NCBI RefSeq assembly: GCF_030695085.1
Contig: NZ_JAUYTS010000155.1
Location: 1 to 53,777, forward strand
DNA length: 53,777 nt
Source: Falsiroseomonas sp.
Lineage (GTDB): Bacteria > Pseudomonadota > Alphaproteobacteria > Acetobacterales > Acetobacteraceae
Direction: 5' to 3'
The first letter of the stretch is position 1; every line of letters begins with the position of its first letter. Positions 1 to 8,111 of this stretch are shown piece after piece. The position numbers and the translations under genes are program-made. The notes beneath the pieces are model-generated. The model was not told where the DNA came from and searched no databases. It was given only the letters and a program-made list of their open reading frames with translations.

Positions 1-1407
1 GGTGAAGTACTGCACGCGCAGGATGCTGGGCCACAGCTTGTCCCAGGCCGAGGTGAAGCTGGAGACCACCATGTTCACGCAGGCCACGCCGAAGGACAGC
101 AGGAACAGCACCAGGTAGCAGCCGATCATCGCCGCCGGGTCATCCGGCAGCCGCCCGACGCCCATCGCGATCAGCAGCAGGAAGGTGATGGCGGCGACCA
201 CCAGGTCCGTCACCGCCGAGAGCACCGATTTCGCCGCCAGGATGTCGAACAGCCCGACCGCCGGCACCACCAGCAGCGACCGGCTGTTCGCCGGCAGATC
301 CATCGCGCGTTCCGTCATATGCGCGAAGAACAGGAAGGACAGTACGCCGGTCATGTAGAAGGTCAGCATGGCATCGCCGATCGGCGGCCGGCTGTCATGG
401 CCGAGGAACAGGAACACCGCGCTCAGCAGCAGCACATGTGAAAGCGGCTCGACCAGCGCCCAGGCATAGCCAAGGCGGCTGTGGCTGAACATGGTCCGCG
501 ATTCCCGCAGCAGCAGCGCATCGATGATGCGGGCACGTGCGGCCAGGGCGCGGCCCAGGGGCGGCGCTGGCGGCGGGGCCGTGGACTCCGGCAGCCGCGC
601 CCAGCCCGCTGGCACTGAGGGGCGGAGCACCGCCGCATCGCCGGGGCGCGCCACCGGAAGTTCCGCCGCATGCGCAGTTCGGATCTGCTCGGCATGCGGC
701 GCGTGGAGCGCCGAAAGCCGCGCCGCGCGGTTCGCCGCGGCAATCGCCTCCGCCGTCTGGCCGAGATCCAGCAGCCCGGTCGAGGCCAGCCGCCAGCCCT
801 GGTGCGCGTTGGGTTCCGCCCCGATGGCGCGCCCGGCGGCCAGCAGCGCGGCACCAGGCTGGCCGGCGCGCAGCAACAGGCCGGAGAGGTGTTCCATCGG
901 CTCCGCCGCCTGAGGCGCGGCCTCGGCGGCGATGCGTGCCGCCTCCAGCGCCTCGGCCTCCCGCCCCAGCAGCATCCAGGTGCCGGACAATGCGCGCGCG
1001 ACCATGGCGCTGCTGTCCTGGCCCTGCCAGGCGGGCAGCAGCAGCGCCTCCGCAAGCCGATGGCGGCCAGCGACCAGGACGAGGGAGGCGAAATGCACGC
1101 GCGGCGCCTCCGCCGCCGGATCGCGCGCCGCGCCGAGCAGCGCCGCGACCAGATCCGGCCCGGTGCCGCCGACCGGCAGGCCCACATCCTGCAGCGCCGC
1201 TTCCAGACCCGGCAGATCCTCGCCGGCGGCAGGCAGCAGGGCGGCCAGCGACGCCCGCCGATCCAGCAGCAGCAGCGCAACCAGCGCCGCCGCGGGCGCG
1301 GGATTCACCCAGGCATCGAACAGACCCGCGGCCTGATCCGGCACGCCGGCCTCGATCGCGGCGGCGATCGCCGCGAGACTTCGCCGAGCATTTTGCTCCG
1401 CTGCCAT
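1..1407 (-). CDS. ABC-2 type polysaccharide export permease with N-terminal TPR-like domain (3' end outside window)
   Basis: The minus-strand frame is open from ATG 1407 to the window edge (469 codons, C-terminus missing). Residues 1-290 are Ala/Leu-rich helical repeats that look like TPRs, for example GAEPNAHQGWRLASTGLLDL. From about residue 306 the protein becomes a KpsM/Wzm-type membrane permease: MFSHSRLGYAWALVEPLSHV is the usual family signature, followed by hydrophobic segments and FTSAWDKLWPSILRVQYF. Family knowledge: such permeases pair with an ATPase to export capsule or O-antigen glycan across the inner membrane. GGGGAGGGG lies just upstream of the ATG and supports this start. The glycosyltransferase gene ends 15 bp upstream on the same strand, which suggests one operon. 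Fusion of a TPR-like region to this permease is uncommon. The ATPase partner is not in the window. Confidence 0.82.
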   Translation of the reverse strand, partial: MAAEQNARRSLAAIAAAIEAGVPDQAAGLFDAWVNPAPAAALVALLLLDRRASLAALLPAAGEDLPGLEAALQDVGLPVGGTGPDLVAALLGAARDPAAEAPRVHFASLVLVAGRHRLAEALLLPAWQGQDSSAMVARALSGTWMLLGREAEALEAARIAAEAAPQAAEPMEHLSGLLLRAGQPGAALLAAGRAIGAEPNAHQGWRLASTGLLDLGQTAEAIAAANRAARLSALHAPHAEQIRTAHAAELPVARPGDAAVLRPSVPAGWARLPESTAPPPAPPLGRALAARARIIDALLLRESRTMFSHSRLGYAWALVEPLSHVLLLSAVFLFLGHDSRPPIGDAMLTFYMTGVLSFLFFAHMTERAMDLPANSRSLLVVPAVGLFDILAAKSVLSAVTDLVVAAITFLLLIAMGVGRLPDDPAAMIGCYLVLFLLSFGVACVNMVVSSFTSAWDKLWPSILRVQYFT

Positions 1408-1422
1408 GTCCGCCCCTCCCCG

Positions 1423-2841
1423 CTAGATGCGGGCCAGCGCGGCTGGCGCCGGGGGCGTGAGCGGCGCGGCAGCCTTCTCCGCGGCCGCGGCGTCGCGTGG
1501 CGGCGACATGCCTGGCGGCAGGCTGACCCGCATGTACAGCGCGGCGTTCGTCGTCGTGTCATGGCTGAGGCGGCGATCCGCCGGCGCCGGTGGCGGGCCG
1601 GCCTCGATCCGCCTTGCCAGCTCGGCGAAGTTGCCGATGTCGAAGAACTCGATGCGGTCCGGGTGATAGCGCGCATATTGCAGGAAGGCGCGGGTGCGGG
1701 AGGCGATGACCCGGCAGCCCATTTCCAGCGCCATGGCGATCGGGCCGCTGCTGGATTGCCCGACCTCGAGATAGGGCAGCACAACCGTGTCGCACAGCGC
1801 CATGGCGGTCATGAACTGCGCATCGTCCAGCACGCCCATGAAGTGCAGCCGGTCGTGCAGATCCTGCGGGTGGCGCGCCAGCAGCTGCGCGGCGGAGGCA
1901 TCCAGCGCCAGGCTGGTGCTGCCACCTTCCCGAAGCGTGTCGATCACGCTCTGGCCAATGCGGCCCTCGGTGAGCAGCTTCGTGATGTAGGCGTCGCGTG
2001 GCTGGTTGCGGGCGATGGCGTGCGGGTGGATGCCGCCGAAGACCAGCAGGTGGTGATCCTCCGGCAGGTAGCGCAGCGCTTCCACCGCCGTCTCGAAGCC
2101 CTTGTAGGGGGACAGGAAGCCAAAGGTGCCGATCAGCTTCGCGCCCGGCGGCAGGCGCTTCATCATGGGAAACGCCTCCCGCTTCGCCGCTGCGCGGATG
2201 GCCAGCGCGGCCTGCGGCGCCACGAAGGACAGCGGGTGGTGGTGCACATCCGCCAGCCGGTGGACATCCCGCAGCAGCCGCATGTCGCGGCGTGTGTGGG
2301 TGATGACATGCACGGGCTTGCGGCGCTGTTGCCGGCGCAACTCCCCATAGATGCCATGCGACAGCCATTTGCTGCGCAGGCTGTCCAGCGCCGCGAGGCT
2401 GGCATCCCCAAGCCGCAGCCGCGTCGCATGGCGCCAGATCTGCCCGCTGGATTGCGCCGCCTCATCCAGGATGGTGTGGAAGGTGACGGAGAGGGCCGGC
2501 GCGTGGCGCGTCAGCATGCGGAATCTGCTCAATATTTGAGACGCCGTTCGGCCGAGCGTGCCATGCTCGAGCTGAATATTGACGCTGTCGAATTTATGCA
2601 ACTTTAGCGCGATATCCTGGATATGTCGCGCGGCGAGGGCCTGCACCCTTCGATGCGTGCTCCGTAGCAGATACTGGTCCAGGTCGAAGACCTGGACATC
2701 CATGCCGGCCTGCAGCTGCTGCTCCAAGGCTCTGGTATAGCCCGCAATTCCGCAAAGTTCGTCGTAGGTGCTGACGATCGCGAGCCGGGGGCGGCGCGCC
2801 ATGCGGTGATCCGAAGGATCGGTTTTTGATCCGATGTGCAC
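1423..2841 (-). CDS. GT-B fold glycosyltransferase (GT4-like)
   Basis: This is a cytoplasmic glycosyltransferase likely to add sugars during surface polysaccharide assembly. The N-terminal Rossmann half begins RLAIVSTYDELCGIAGYT. The C-terminal nucleotide-sugar half contains IGTFGFLSPYKGFETAVEAL and SSSGPIAMALEMGCRVIAS, the usual GT4 donor-binding region. The open frame extends to a TTG at 2874. I prefer GTG 2841, which has AGGAA about 10 nt upstream; ATG 2802 also fits the family start. A 14-bp palindrome at 2837-2850 overlaps the region between TTG and ATG, which argues against the longest start. It lies directly upstream of the export permease and divergent from another glycosyltransferase. 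Donor and acceptor sugars cannot be read from sequence. Confidence 0.85.
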   Translation of the reverse strand: MHIGSKTDPSDHRMARRPRLAIVSTYDELCGIAGYTRALEQQLQAGMDVQVFDLDQYLLRSTHRRVQALAARHIQDIALKLHKFDSVNIQLEHGTLGRTASQILSRFRMLTRHAPALSVTFHTILDEAAQSSGQIWRHATRLRLGDASLAALDSLRSKWLSHGIYGELRRQQRRKPVHVITHTRRDMRLLRDVHRLADVHHHPLSFVAPQAALAIRAAAKREAFPMMKRLPPGAKLIGTFGFLSPYKGFETAVEALRYLPEDHHLLVFGGIHPHAIARNQPRDAYITKLLTEGRIGQSVIDTLREGGSTSLALDASAAQLLARHPQDLHDRLHFMGVLDDAQFMTAMALCDTVVLPYLEVGQSSSGPIAMALEMGCRVIASRTRAFLQYARYHPDRIEFFDIGNFAELARRIEAGPPPAPADRRLSHDTTTNAALYMRVSLPPGMSPPRDAAAAEKAAAPLTPPAPAALARI

Positions 2842-2850
2842 AGCTGTGCA
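2837..2850. promoter_or_regulatory. 14-bp perfect palindrome, possible operator
   Basis: TGCACAGCTGTGCA is its own reverse complement. It sits at the 5' end of the minus-strand glycosyltransferase gene, overlapping the GTG start candidate. A regulator binding here could control the divergent glycosyltransferase genes. No regulator gene is nearby, so this is inference. Confidence 0.35.
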
Positions 2851-2874
2851 TTCCTGTTTGCGTTTGTTCAGCAA

Positions 2875-3026
2875 CTCAGGGTAGATCGATACACCTTTGC
2901 GTCAACGCTTTGCAAGAGTGTGGACACGGCCATGCACAACCGAGACGAAAAAACGTCTGTCTTATGCAACCAGAAATACCTCAATTATGATACGTTTCGT
3001 GTTGGGTGGTGCAGGGTGCGCAGCGC
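2875..3026. promoter_or_regulatory. AT-richer divergent intergenic region between glycosyltransferase genes
   Basis: The base composition drops sharply compared with the flanking genes, as expected for a divergent promoter region. On the plus strand TATGAT at 2986-2991 is a good -10 hexamer, with only a weak -35 (TTATGC, 2962-2967, 18-bp spacer). An inverted repeat AGACG-A6-CGTCT lies at 2943-2958. I cannot identify a convincing minus-strand promoter. Confidence 0.4.
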
Positions 3027-4319
3027 ATGAGCCCCCGCGCCTTGCAACTTCTGGCTGTCCCCGCACCGCCCACCGCCGCCAGGGCCGCGCCGATTGCATC
3101 GCGCCCCGCCCTGCGCGCGGCTGAAGCGGCGCCGATCTGGCTCGACGTCTCCCGGCTGCTCTGGCGCGTCTTCCGCGGCACATTGACCGGCGTTGACCGC
3201 GTGGAACTCGCCTATGCGGAGCATCTGCTGATCGAGGCGGGGAGCCGCCTGCGCTTCGTCGCCTTCGACTATCGCGGCGGCTTCGGCCTGCTGCCCACGG
3301 CACGCACCGCGAGGCTGGTGCGCGCCGTGGGCCCGGCCTGGCAGGGCGGAACCCTGCATCGGCTGGCGCCGCTGGCGCTGTCCCTGTTCGCCGGCAGCCT
3401 GGCGCATTGGCGTGCGCCGCCATCCCGCGCGCCATCTGCCCCGGCGCCGTTCTATCTCAACGTCTCCCACCACCCCCTCGCGCACACCGCGGCGGTGGCC
3501 CGCCTGTTGCGGCGCACCGGCGCCCGGCTGGTGCCGCTGGTGCATGATCTGATCCCACTCGACTGGCCGGAATATGTGGCCAGTGCGGAGACCGTCCGGC
3601 ATGGGCACCGGCTGCGGACCATCCGCCAGCATGCGAGCGCCGTGATCGCCAATTCCGCCGCCACTGCCGAGCGGCTGCGCCCGCTGCTGCCACCTGGGCT
3701 GCCGCTGCTGGCCGCGCCGCTCGGCGTGGCGCCACGCCGGGCCGCCTCGCTGCCGACAGCGCTGGACGGCACGCCTTTCTTCCTCTGCCTCGGCACCATC
3801 GAGCCGCGGAAGAACCACCTGATGCTGCTGCATCTGTGGCGACGGCTGGCGGAGGCGCCAGGGCCGGTGCCCAAGCTGGTCATCGTCGGCAATCGCGGCT
3901 GGGACAATGAGCAGGTGCTGGACCTGCTGGACCGCTGCGCCCGGTTGCGCCCGCATGTGCTGGAACTCGGCCGGGTCTCGGATGGCGTTGTGGCGGGGCT
4001 GATGGACCAGGCGCGTGCCCTGCTAATGCCCTCCTTCATCGAGGGATTCGGCCTGCCGGTGGCCGAGGCACTGGCGCGCGGCACGCCCGTGCTGTGCAGC
4101 GACATCGCGGCGCACCGGGAAATCGGCGGCGAGGTGCCGGAATTCCTCGACCCGCTGGACCTCCCTGCATGGCAGCGGGCCGTCGAAGCCTACGCCGCCC
4201 CGGCCACCCCCAGGCGGGACGCGCAGATGCGCCGCCTGGCGCTGTGGGAAGCACCGGATTGGCCGCGCCATATCGATGCGGTTCTGAGCCTGCTCGATGA
4301 CCTGGAACCCACCGGGTGA
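3027..4319 (+). CDS. GT4-family glycosyltransferase
   Basis: The protein is about 430 aa with a GT-B fold. The N-terminal half contains WLDVSRLLWRVFRGTLTGVD, typical of bacterial mannosyl- or fucosyltransferase-like GT4 enzymes of lipopolysaccharide or capsule clusters. The C-terminal half has the classic GTIEPRKNHLMLLHLWRRL strand and the donor-binding E-x7-E region in SFIEGFGLPVAEALARGTPV. The enzyme should act in the cytoplasm on a nucleotide-sugar donor. I chose ATG 3027 (MSPRAL). An in-frame GTG at 3006 is possible, but the extra residues are not family-like. The gene diverges from the glycosyltransferase/permease pair at 1-2841, so both sides probably serve the same surface glycan. A strong hairpin follows the stop codon. 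Confidence 0.88.
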   Translation: MSPRALQLLAVPAPPTAARAAPIASRPALRAAEAAPIWLDVSRLLWRVFRGTLTGVDRVELAYAEHLLIEAGSRLRFVAFDYRGGFGLLPTARTARLVRAVGPAWQGGTLHRLAPLALSLFAGSLAHWRAPPSRAPSAPAPFYLNVSHHPLAHTAAVARLLRRTGARLVPLVHDLIPLDWPEYVASAETVRHGHRLRTIRQHASAVIANSAATAERLRPLLPPGLPLLAAPLGVAPRRAASLPTALDGTPFFLCLGTIEPRKNHLMLLHLWRRLAEAPGPVPKLVIVGNRGWDNEQVLDLLDRCARLRPHVLELGRVSDGVVAGLMDQARALLMPSFIEGFGLPVAEALARGTPVLCSDIAAHREIGGEVPEFLDPLDLPAWQRAVEAYAAPATPRRDAQMRRLALWEAPDWPRHIDAVLSLLDDLEPTG

Positions 4320-4322
4320 TTT

Positions 4323-4342
4323 CCCCAGGCCGCGGCCTGGGG
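4323..4342 (+). terminator. Perfect 10-bp-arm inverted repeat after the glycosyltransferase gene
   Basis: The arms CCCCAGGCCG and CGGCCTGGGG directly abut, 3 nt after the stop of the glycosyltransferase gene and 15 nt before the tRNA-Ser gene. No T-run follows, so it is not a textbook intrinsic terminator, but position and stability fit transcript separation. Confidence 0.45.
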
Positions 4343-4357
4343 TAGGCTGGGGCACGG

Positions 4358-4447
4358 GGATGGGTGGCCGAGCGGTTTAAGGCACTGGTCTTGAAAACCA
4401 GCGTGGGTGCAAGCCCACCGTGGGTTCGAATCCCACCCCATCCGCCA
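4358..4447 (+). tRNA. tRNA-Ser (anticodon UGA)
   Basis: A complete cloverleaf can be drawn. The acceptor GGATGGG (4358-4364) pairs with CCCATCC (4437-4443), with discriminator G and an encoded CCA at 4445-4447. The D-arm starts TGGCCGAGCGG. The anticodon stem CTGGT/ACCAG encloses loop CTTGAAA with anticodon TGA. A long variable arm (GTGGGTGCAAGCCCAC), as required for a class II tRNA-Ser, is followed by T-arm GTGGG-TTCGAAT-CCCAC. The length of 90 nt is normal for tRNA-Ser. It reads UCN serine codons, mainly UCA. Confidence 0.98.
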
Positions 4448-4932
4448 GTTCACATACGAGCCGTGCGCGAGCCGAGATGGCAGAAAATTGCCTCCCGAAG
4501 ACAATTCTGTCCGAACCTCCTGACTTTGCCATTCTGGTACTGAACTCTGAAATCCATGTAAAAGTCCGTTCTGCGCGCTTGGAAATTGCCATTGCTCGAA
4601 CCTCCATTGTCCGAGACCCGGACTTCAAGAGCGAGCACTTTGGCAAGTCTGGCACCAGCAGTACGCCGGACCTGCTTTTCTGTCTCAAATCTCAGCGCTT
4701 CAACATCAGGCGCGTCGCCCAACGCCGCCCGTCTGCCGAATGGTCTGAGTCATTCGGCTAGCGGCAGGTCCCGCTGCCCGGCGTTGCACCCGATGGCGCG
4801 ATCCATTTTTCCGCTGTGAAAGAGTGGCGCGAGTCGGCCATCCTTGTGGCGATACGGATCGCGGAAGCGTGGTCGCGGTGGGGCGCAAGTGTCTGATCTG
4901 GGTCGCACCGCCCTTGCGTACCTCTCCCTATC
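4448..4932. other. Lower-GC stretch downstream of tRNA-Ser without a convincing gene
   Basis: About 485 bp separate the tRNA from the ABC import cluster. Base composition is visibly less GC-rich than the flanks, particularly 4480-4700. Short open frames exist on both strands: plus from ATG 4477 to 4761 (94 codons), and minus from 4722 to 4450. Neither has a clear Shine-Dalgarno or a recognisable motif. tRNA-Ser 3' ends are common integration sites, so this could be a decayed integrated fragment. I see no integrase and no repeated tRNA 3' end in the window. Confidence 0.5.
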
Positions 4933-4950
4933 ATGACACTTTTATTTCAG

Positions 4951-4956
4951 TATAAT
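4951..4956 (+). promoter_or_regulatory. Consensus -10 box (TATAAT) for the ABC import cluster
   Basis: A perfect TATAAT lies 42 bp before the first start codon of the import operon, in an AT-rich patch (4935-4960). The -35 position (about 4928-4933, CTATCA) is weak, so an activator may be needed. No operator-like repeat overlaps it that I can see. Confidence 0.5.
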
Positions 4957-4998
4957 GAACGTCCGGATGTAAAGTTCGGCGCCAAGGGGAGGTACCTC

Positions 4999-6351
4999 AT
5001 GAACCACGCAGCCACATCCCGCCGCGGCCTCATGGCCGGTGGCGCAGCACTCGGCATCGCCTCCATGATGGGCCACGCTGCCGCGCAAACCGCGCTGGAA
5101 TCCCGCGTGGTGATCGTCACCAGCTTCTCGCGCGATGTCACGACCCCCTTTGTGCAGGCTTTCGAAGCCGCTCATCCCGGTACGCGCGTCGAAGTGCAGA
5201 ATCGCAATACGACCGCAGCCGTCGCCTTCATCCGTGAGACGCGTTCCTCTCCGCCCGATCTGATGTGGGCCAGCGCGCCGGATGCGTTCGAGGTGTTGAA
5301 GGCCGGTAACCTGCTCGCCCGTCCGCAGATCGACACGTCGGGAATCCCGGATCGCATCGGCGGCCAGCCCACCCATGACGCGGATGGCCGGTATTTCGGC
5401 TTCGCCGTTTCCGGCTACGGCATCATGTATAATACCCGCTACATCCGCGCGAACCGCCTTCCCGCGCCGCGGGAATGGGCAGACCTGAAAAACCCGGTCT
5501 ACCAGAACCACATCGGGATCTCGGCGCCGAGCCGCTCTGGCACCACGCACCTGACCATCGAGACCATTCTGCAGGGAGAAGGCTGGGCGCCGGGCTGGGC
5601 GCAGTTGCTCGAGATCGCGGGGAACTACGCCCAGGTGTCGGATCGCTCCTTCGGCGTGCCGGATGCCGTGAACAGTGGGCAGTATGGCATCGGCATCGTG
5701 ATCGACTTCTTCGGCCTTTCGGCAAAGGCGTCGGGCTTCCCGGTCGAATTCGTCTATCCCACCGTCACCACGCTGGTGCCGGCCAATATCGGCATGATCG
5801 AAGGCGCCTCCAATCCCAACGCCGCCCGCGCCTTCGTGCAATTCCTGCTCTCGCCCGAGGGGCAGGCGGTGCTGCTGAACCCGCGCGTCATGCGTCTGCC
5901 GGTGCGGCCGGAGGCCTATGCGAACGCCCCGGCCGATTTCCCCAACCCGTTCACCAATCCCAATCTGGGCGCACGCGTGCGCTTCGACAGCGGTGTCTCC
6001 GAATCCCGCTACGAGTTGCTGAACAGCCTGTTCGACCGCCTCATTACCTTCCGCCTGCGCGAATTGACCGAGGCGTGGAAGGCGGTGCACGCGGCGGAGG
6101 CTGCCCTCTCGCGGCGCGAGAATGCCGAAGGCCGCCGGCTTGTGGCAGAGGCGCGCGCGAAGCTGACGGCGGTGCCGGTCAATGAGGCCCAGGCGTCGGA
6201 TCCCGCCATCGCCGGCGCCTTCCGCGCCACGCGTCCCGACCGCCCCGCCGCCGGCCGCCAGGCGGAGTATGAGGAGCAGTGGGACCGCTACGCCGTCGCC
6301 ACCTATGCGGAGGCGAAGCAACTCGCCGAACGAGCGCAGCGGGCACGTTGA
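4999..6351 (+). CDS. ABC transporter periplasmic substrate-binding protein, Tat-exported (AfuA/PgtC-like)
   Basis: The 450-aa extracytoplasmic binding protein captures the substrate for the permease and ATPase encoded next. The N-terminus carries a twin-arginine signal (SRRGLMAGGAALGIA, cleavage near AHA-AAQ/T), so it is probably exported folded. The core (VVIVTSFSRDVTTPFVQAFE, then YGIMYNTRYI and PNAARAFVQFLLSPEGQAVL) is typical of type 2 binding proteins of the iron/phosphonate/phosphoglycerate class. Residues from about 320 form an extra 120-aa charged helical tail not usual for the family. ATG 4999 is chosen because AGGGGAGG (4985-4992) precedes it; the frame extends further upstream without a ribosome site. 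The sequence does not settle the ligand. Confidence 0.85.
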   Translation: MNHAATSRRGLMAGGAALGIASMMGHAAAQTALESRVVIVTSFSRDVTTPFVQAFEAAHPGTRVEVQNRNTTAAVAFIRETRSSPPDLMWASAPDAFEVLKAGNLLARPQIDTSGIPDRIGGQPTHDADGRYFGFAVSGYGIMYNTRYIRANRLPAPREWADLKNPVYQNHIGISAPSRSGTTHLTIETILQGEGWAPGWAQLLEIAGNYAQVSDRSFGVPDAVNSGQYGIGIVIDFFGLSAKASGFPVEFVYPTVTTLVPANIGMIEGASNPNAARAFVQFLLSPEGQAVLLNPRVMRLPVRPEAYANAPADFPNPFTNPNLGARVRFDSGVSESRYELLNSLFDRLITFRLRELTEAWKAVHAAEAALSRRENAEGRRLVAEARAKLTAVPVNEAQASDPAIAGAFRATRPDRPAAGRQAEYEEQWDRYAVATYAEAKQLAERAQRAR

Positions 6352-6368
6352 GCGTCGGAGGAACAGGC

Positions 6369-8111
6369 GTGTCGGCAACCACTGAGGCTGCGCCCGCGCG
6401 CCCGTTCCTCGCCAGATACCGGACCGAAGCGTCCCCTGTGCAGATCGTGGCCGCATTGCTGGTCGCGGCATTCCTGCTCGCCTTCCTCATCGTGCCGGTG
6501 GGACGCGTCTTCATGGTCGCGTTCCAGGCTGGCGATGGTGCGTTCACCCTTGTGCATTTCGCGGATTTCTTCCGCACCAGCCTGTTCATCGAAAGCTTCT
6601 GGAACAGCCTCTACGTCGCATCGATGAGCGTGGTCTTTGCCTCGCTCATCGCCGTGCCCCTGGCGGTGATGCTGGCGCGCTATCGTTTTCCTGGCACGGC
6701 GCTGATCACGACGCTGGGCGTGCTGCCGCTGGTGATGCCGCCCTTCGTGGGTGCCGTTGCCATGCAGCTGGTGTTCGGCCGCAACGGCACCGTCAACCTG
6801 CTGCTGATGGACTGGTTCGGCTTCCGCCTCGACCTGATGGACGGGCTGAACGGCGTCATCTTCGTACAATCGCTGCACTACTTTCCGTTCATCCTGATGA
6901 ACCTCACCGCCTCGCTGTCCAACGTGGACATCTCGATGGAGGAAGCCGGGCAGAATCTCGGGGCGAAGAACTTCACCCTGTTGCGGCGTATCGTGCTGCC
7001 ATTGGCCCTGCCGGGATATCTCGCGGGGGCGAGCCTGGTATTCGTGAAGGTGTTCGACGACCTGGCCACGCCGCTGATGCTGAATGTTACGAACATGCTG
7101 GCGCCGCAGGCCTATCTGCGGGTCACCTCGGTCGGTCTTGCCGACCCGATGGGCTATGTCATCAGCGTTATCCTTGTGGTCGTGTCCGTCGCCGCAATGG
7201 GCCTCGCCGCATTGCTGTTGCGCGGGCGGGACTACGCCACGCAGCAGCGCGGCGGCGGCGGGCTTGGCCGGCGCGAACTCAGCCGGCGCGGGCTGATCCT
7301 GTGCTGGTGTTTCGTGGTGCCGGTGCTGTTCCTGGTGCTGGCGCCGCATATCGGCATCCTGCTGCTCAGCTTCGGCACCATCTGGTCGTTCAGCCCGCTG
7401 CCCGATGGCTTGACGCTCGAACACTACGGCACGGTGCTGCGCGAGACGCCGCAATTCATCACCAACACCTTGCTGTATTGCGGGCTGGCCGGGCTGATCG
7501 ACGTGGTGATCGGCGTCACCATCGCCTGGCTGGTGCTGCGCACCAAGCTGCCCGGGCGCAAGCTGCTGGACCTGGCGGCGATGTCAGCACTCGCGGTGCC
7601 GGGCCTGGTGCTGGGCATTGGCATCCTGCGCACCTATTTCGACGTGAAGCTGTGGGATGGCGCCTCGCTCGCTACGTCCTGGATCATGCTGACCATCGTT
7701 CTGGCGGTGCGCCGCCTGCCCTACGCGCTGCGCGCCTCCACCGCCGCATTGCAGCAGGTGCATCGCAGCCTTGAAGAAGCGGCCGAGAACATGGGGGCCG
7801 GCAAGGTGACCACGCTGCGCCGCATCGTGGTGCCGCTGATGGCCGGTGGGCTCGCCGCCGCGTTCGTCACCAGCTTCGCCACCGCGGCCGTGGAGCTTTC
7901 GGCCACGCTGGTGCTCGCAACGCGCGACGTGGACGCGCCGCTGTCGTTCGGCATCTACCTGTTCATGCAGAGTGCGTCGGGCCGAGGTCCTGGTGCCGCG
8001 CTCGGCGTCATCGCGGTGCTGGTCGTGGCCATCTGCACTTTCGCCGCCCACCGCTTCGCCGAGCGCGAACGCGGCCGCCGCACCCGCAGCAGTGATCCGA
8101 GGGCCGCATGA
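6369..8111 (+). CDS. ABC transporter permease, two fused permease domains (FbpB-like)
   Basis: This is a 580-aa inner-membrane protein with about 12 predicted membrane spans and two transmembrane-domain halves. Each half carries the EAA loop that docks on the ATPase: SMEEAGQNLGAKNFTLLRRI (residues 189-208), and SLEEAAENMGAGKVTTLRRI in the second half. This fused layout is standard for ferric-iron and related importers. The start is GTG 6369, with GGAGG seven bases upstream; longer in-frame starts would lie inside the previous gene. The gene follows the binding-protein gene by 17 bp and overlaps the ATPase gene by 4 bp (ATGA), so the three should be co-translated as one transporter. Confidence 0.9.
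   Translation: MSATTEAAPARPFLARYRTEASPVQIVAALLVAAFLLAFLIVPVGRVFMVAFQAGDGAFTLVHFADFFRTSLFIESFWNSLYVASMSVVFASLIAVPLAVMLARYRFPGTALITTLGVLPLVMPPFVGAVAMQLVFGRNGTVNLLLMDWFGFRLDLMDGLNGVIFVQSLHYFPFILMNLTASLSNVDISMEEAGQNLGAKNFTLLRRIVLPLALPGYLAGASLVFVKVFDDLATPLMLNVTNMLAPQAYLRVTSVGLADPMGYVISVILVVVSVAAMGLAALLLRGRDYATQQRGGGGLGRRELSRRGLILCWCFVVPVLFLVLAPHIGILLLSFGTIWSFSPLPDGLTLEHYGTVLRETPQFITNTLLYCGLAGLIDVVIGVTIAWLVLRTKLPGRKLLDLAAMSALAVPGLVLGIGILRTYFDVKLWDGASLATSWIMLTIVLAVRRLPYALRASTAALQQVHRSLEEAAENMGAGKVTTLRRIVVPLMAGGLAAAFVTSFATAAVELSATLVLATRDVDAPLSFGIYLFMQSASGRGPGAALGVIAVLVVAICTFAAHRFAERERGRRTRSSDPRAA

Noticed and set aside
670..2607. Long plus-strand open frame (645 codons) over the polysaccharide genes
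   Set aside because: It is antisense to the permease and glycosyltransferase; Arg/Gln-rich translation with no domain is typical of high-GC shadow frames.
4420..4761. 113-codon frame starting inside tRNA-Ser
   Set aside because: The first 10 residues are read through the tRNA gene. The shorter form from ATG 4477 lacks a ribosome site and any motif, so it is noted only within the intergenic entry.
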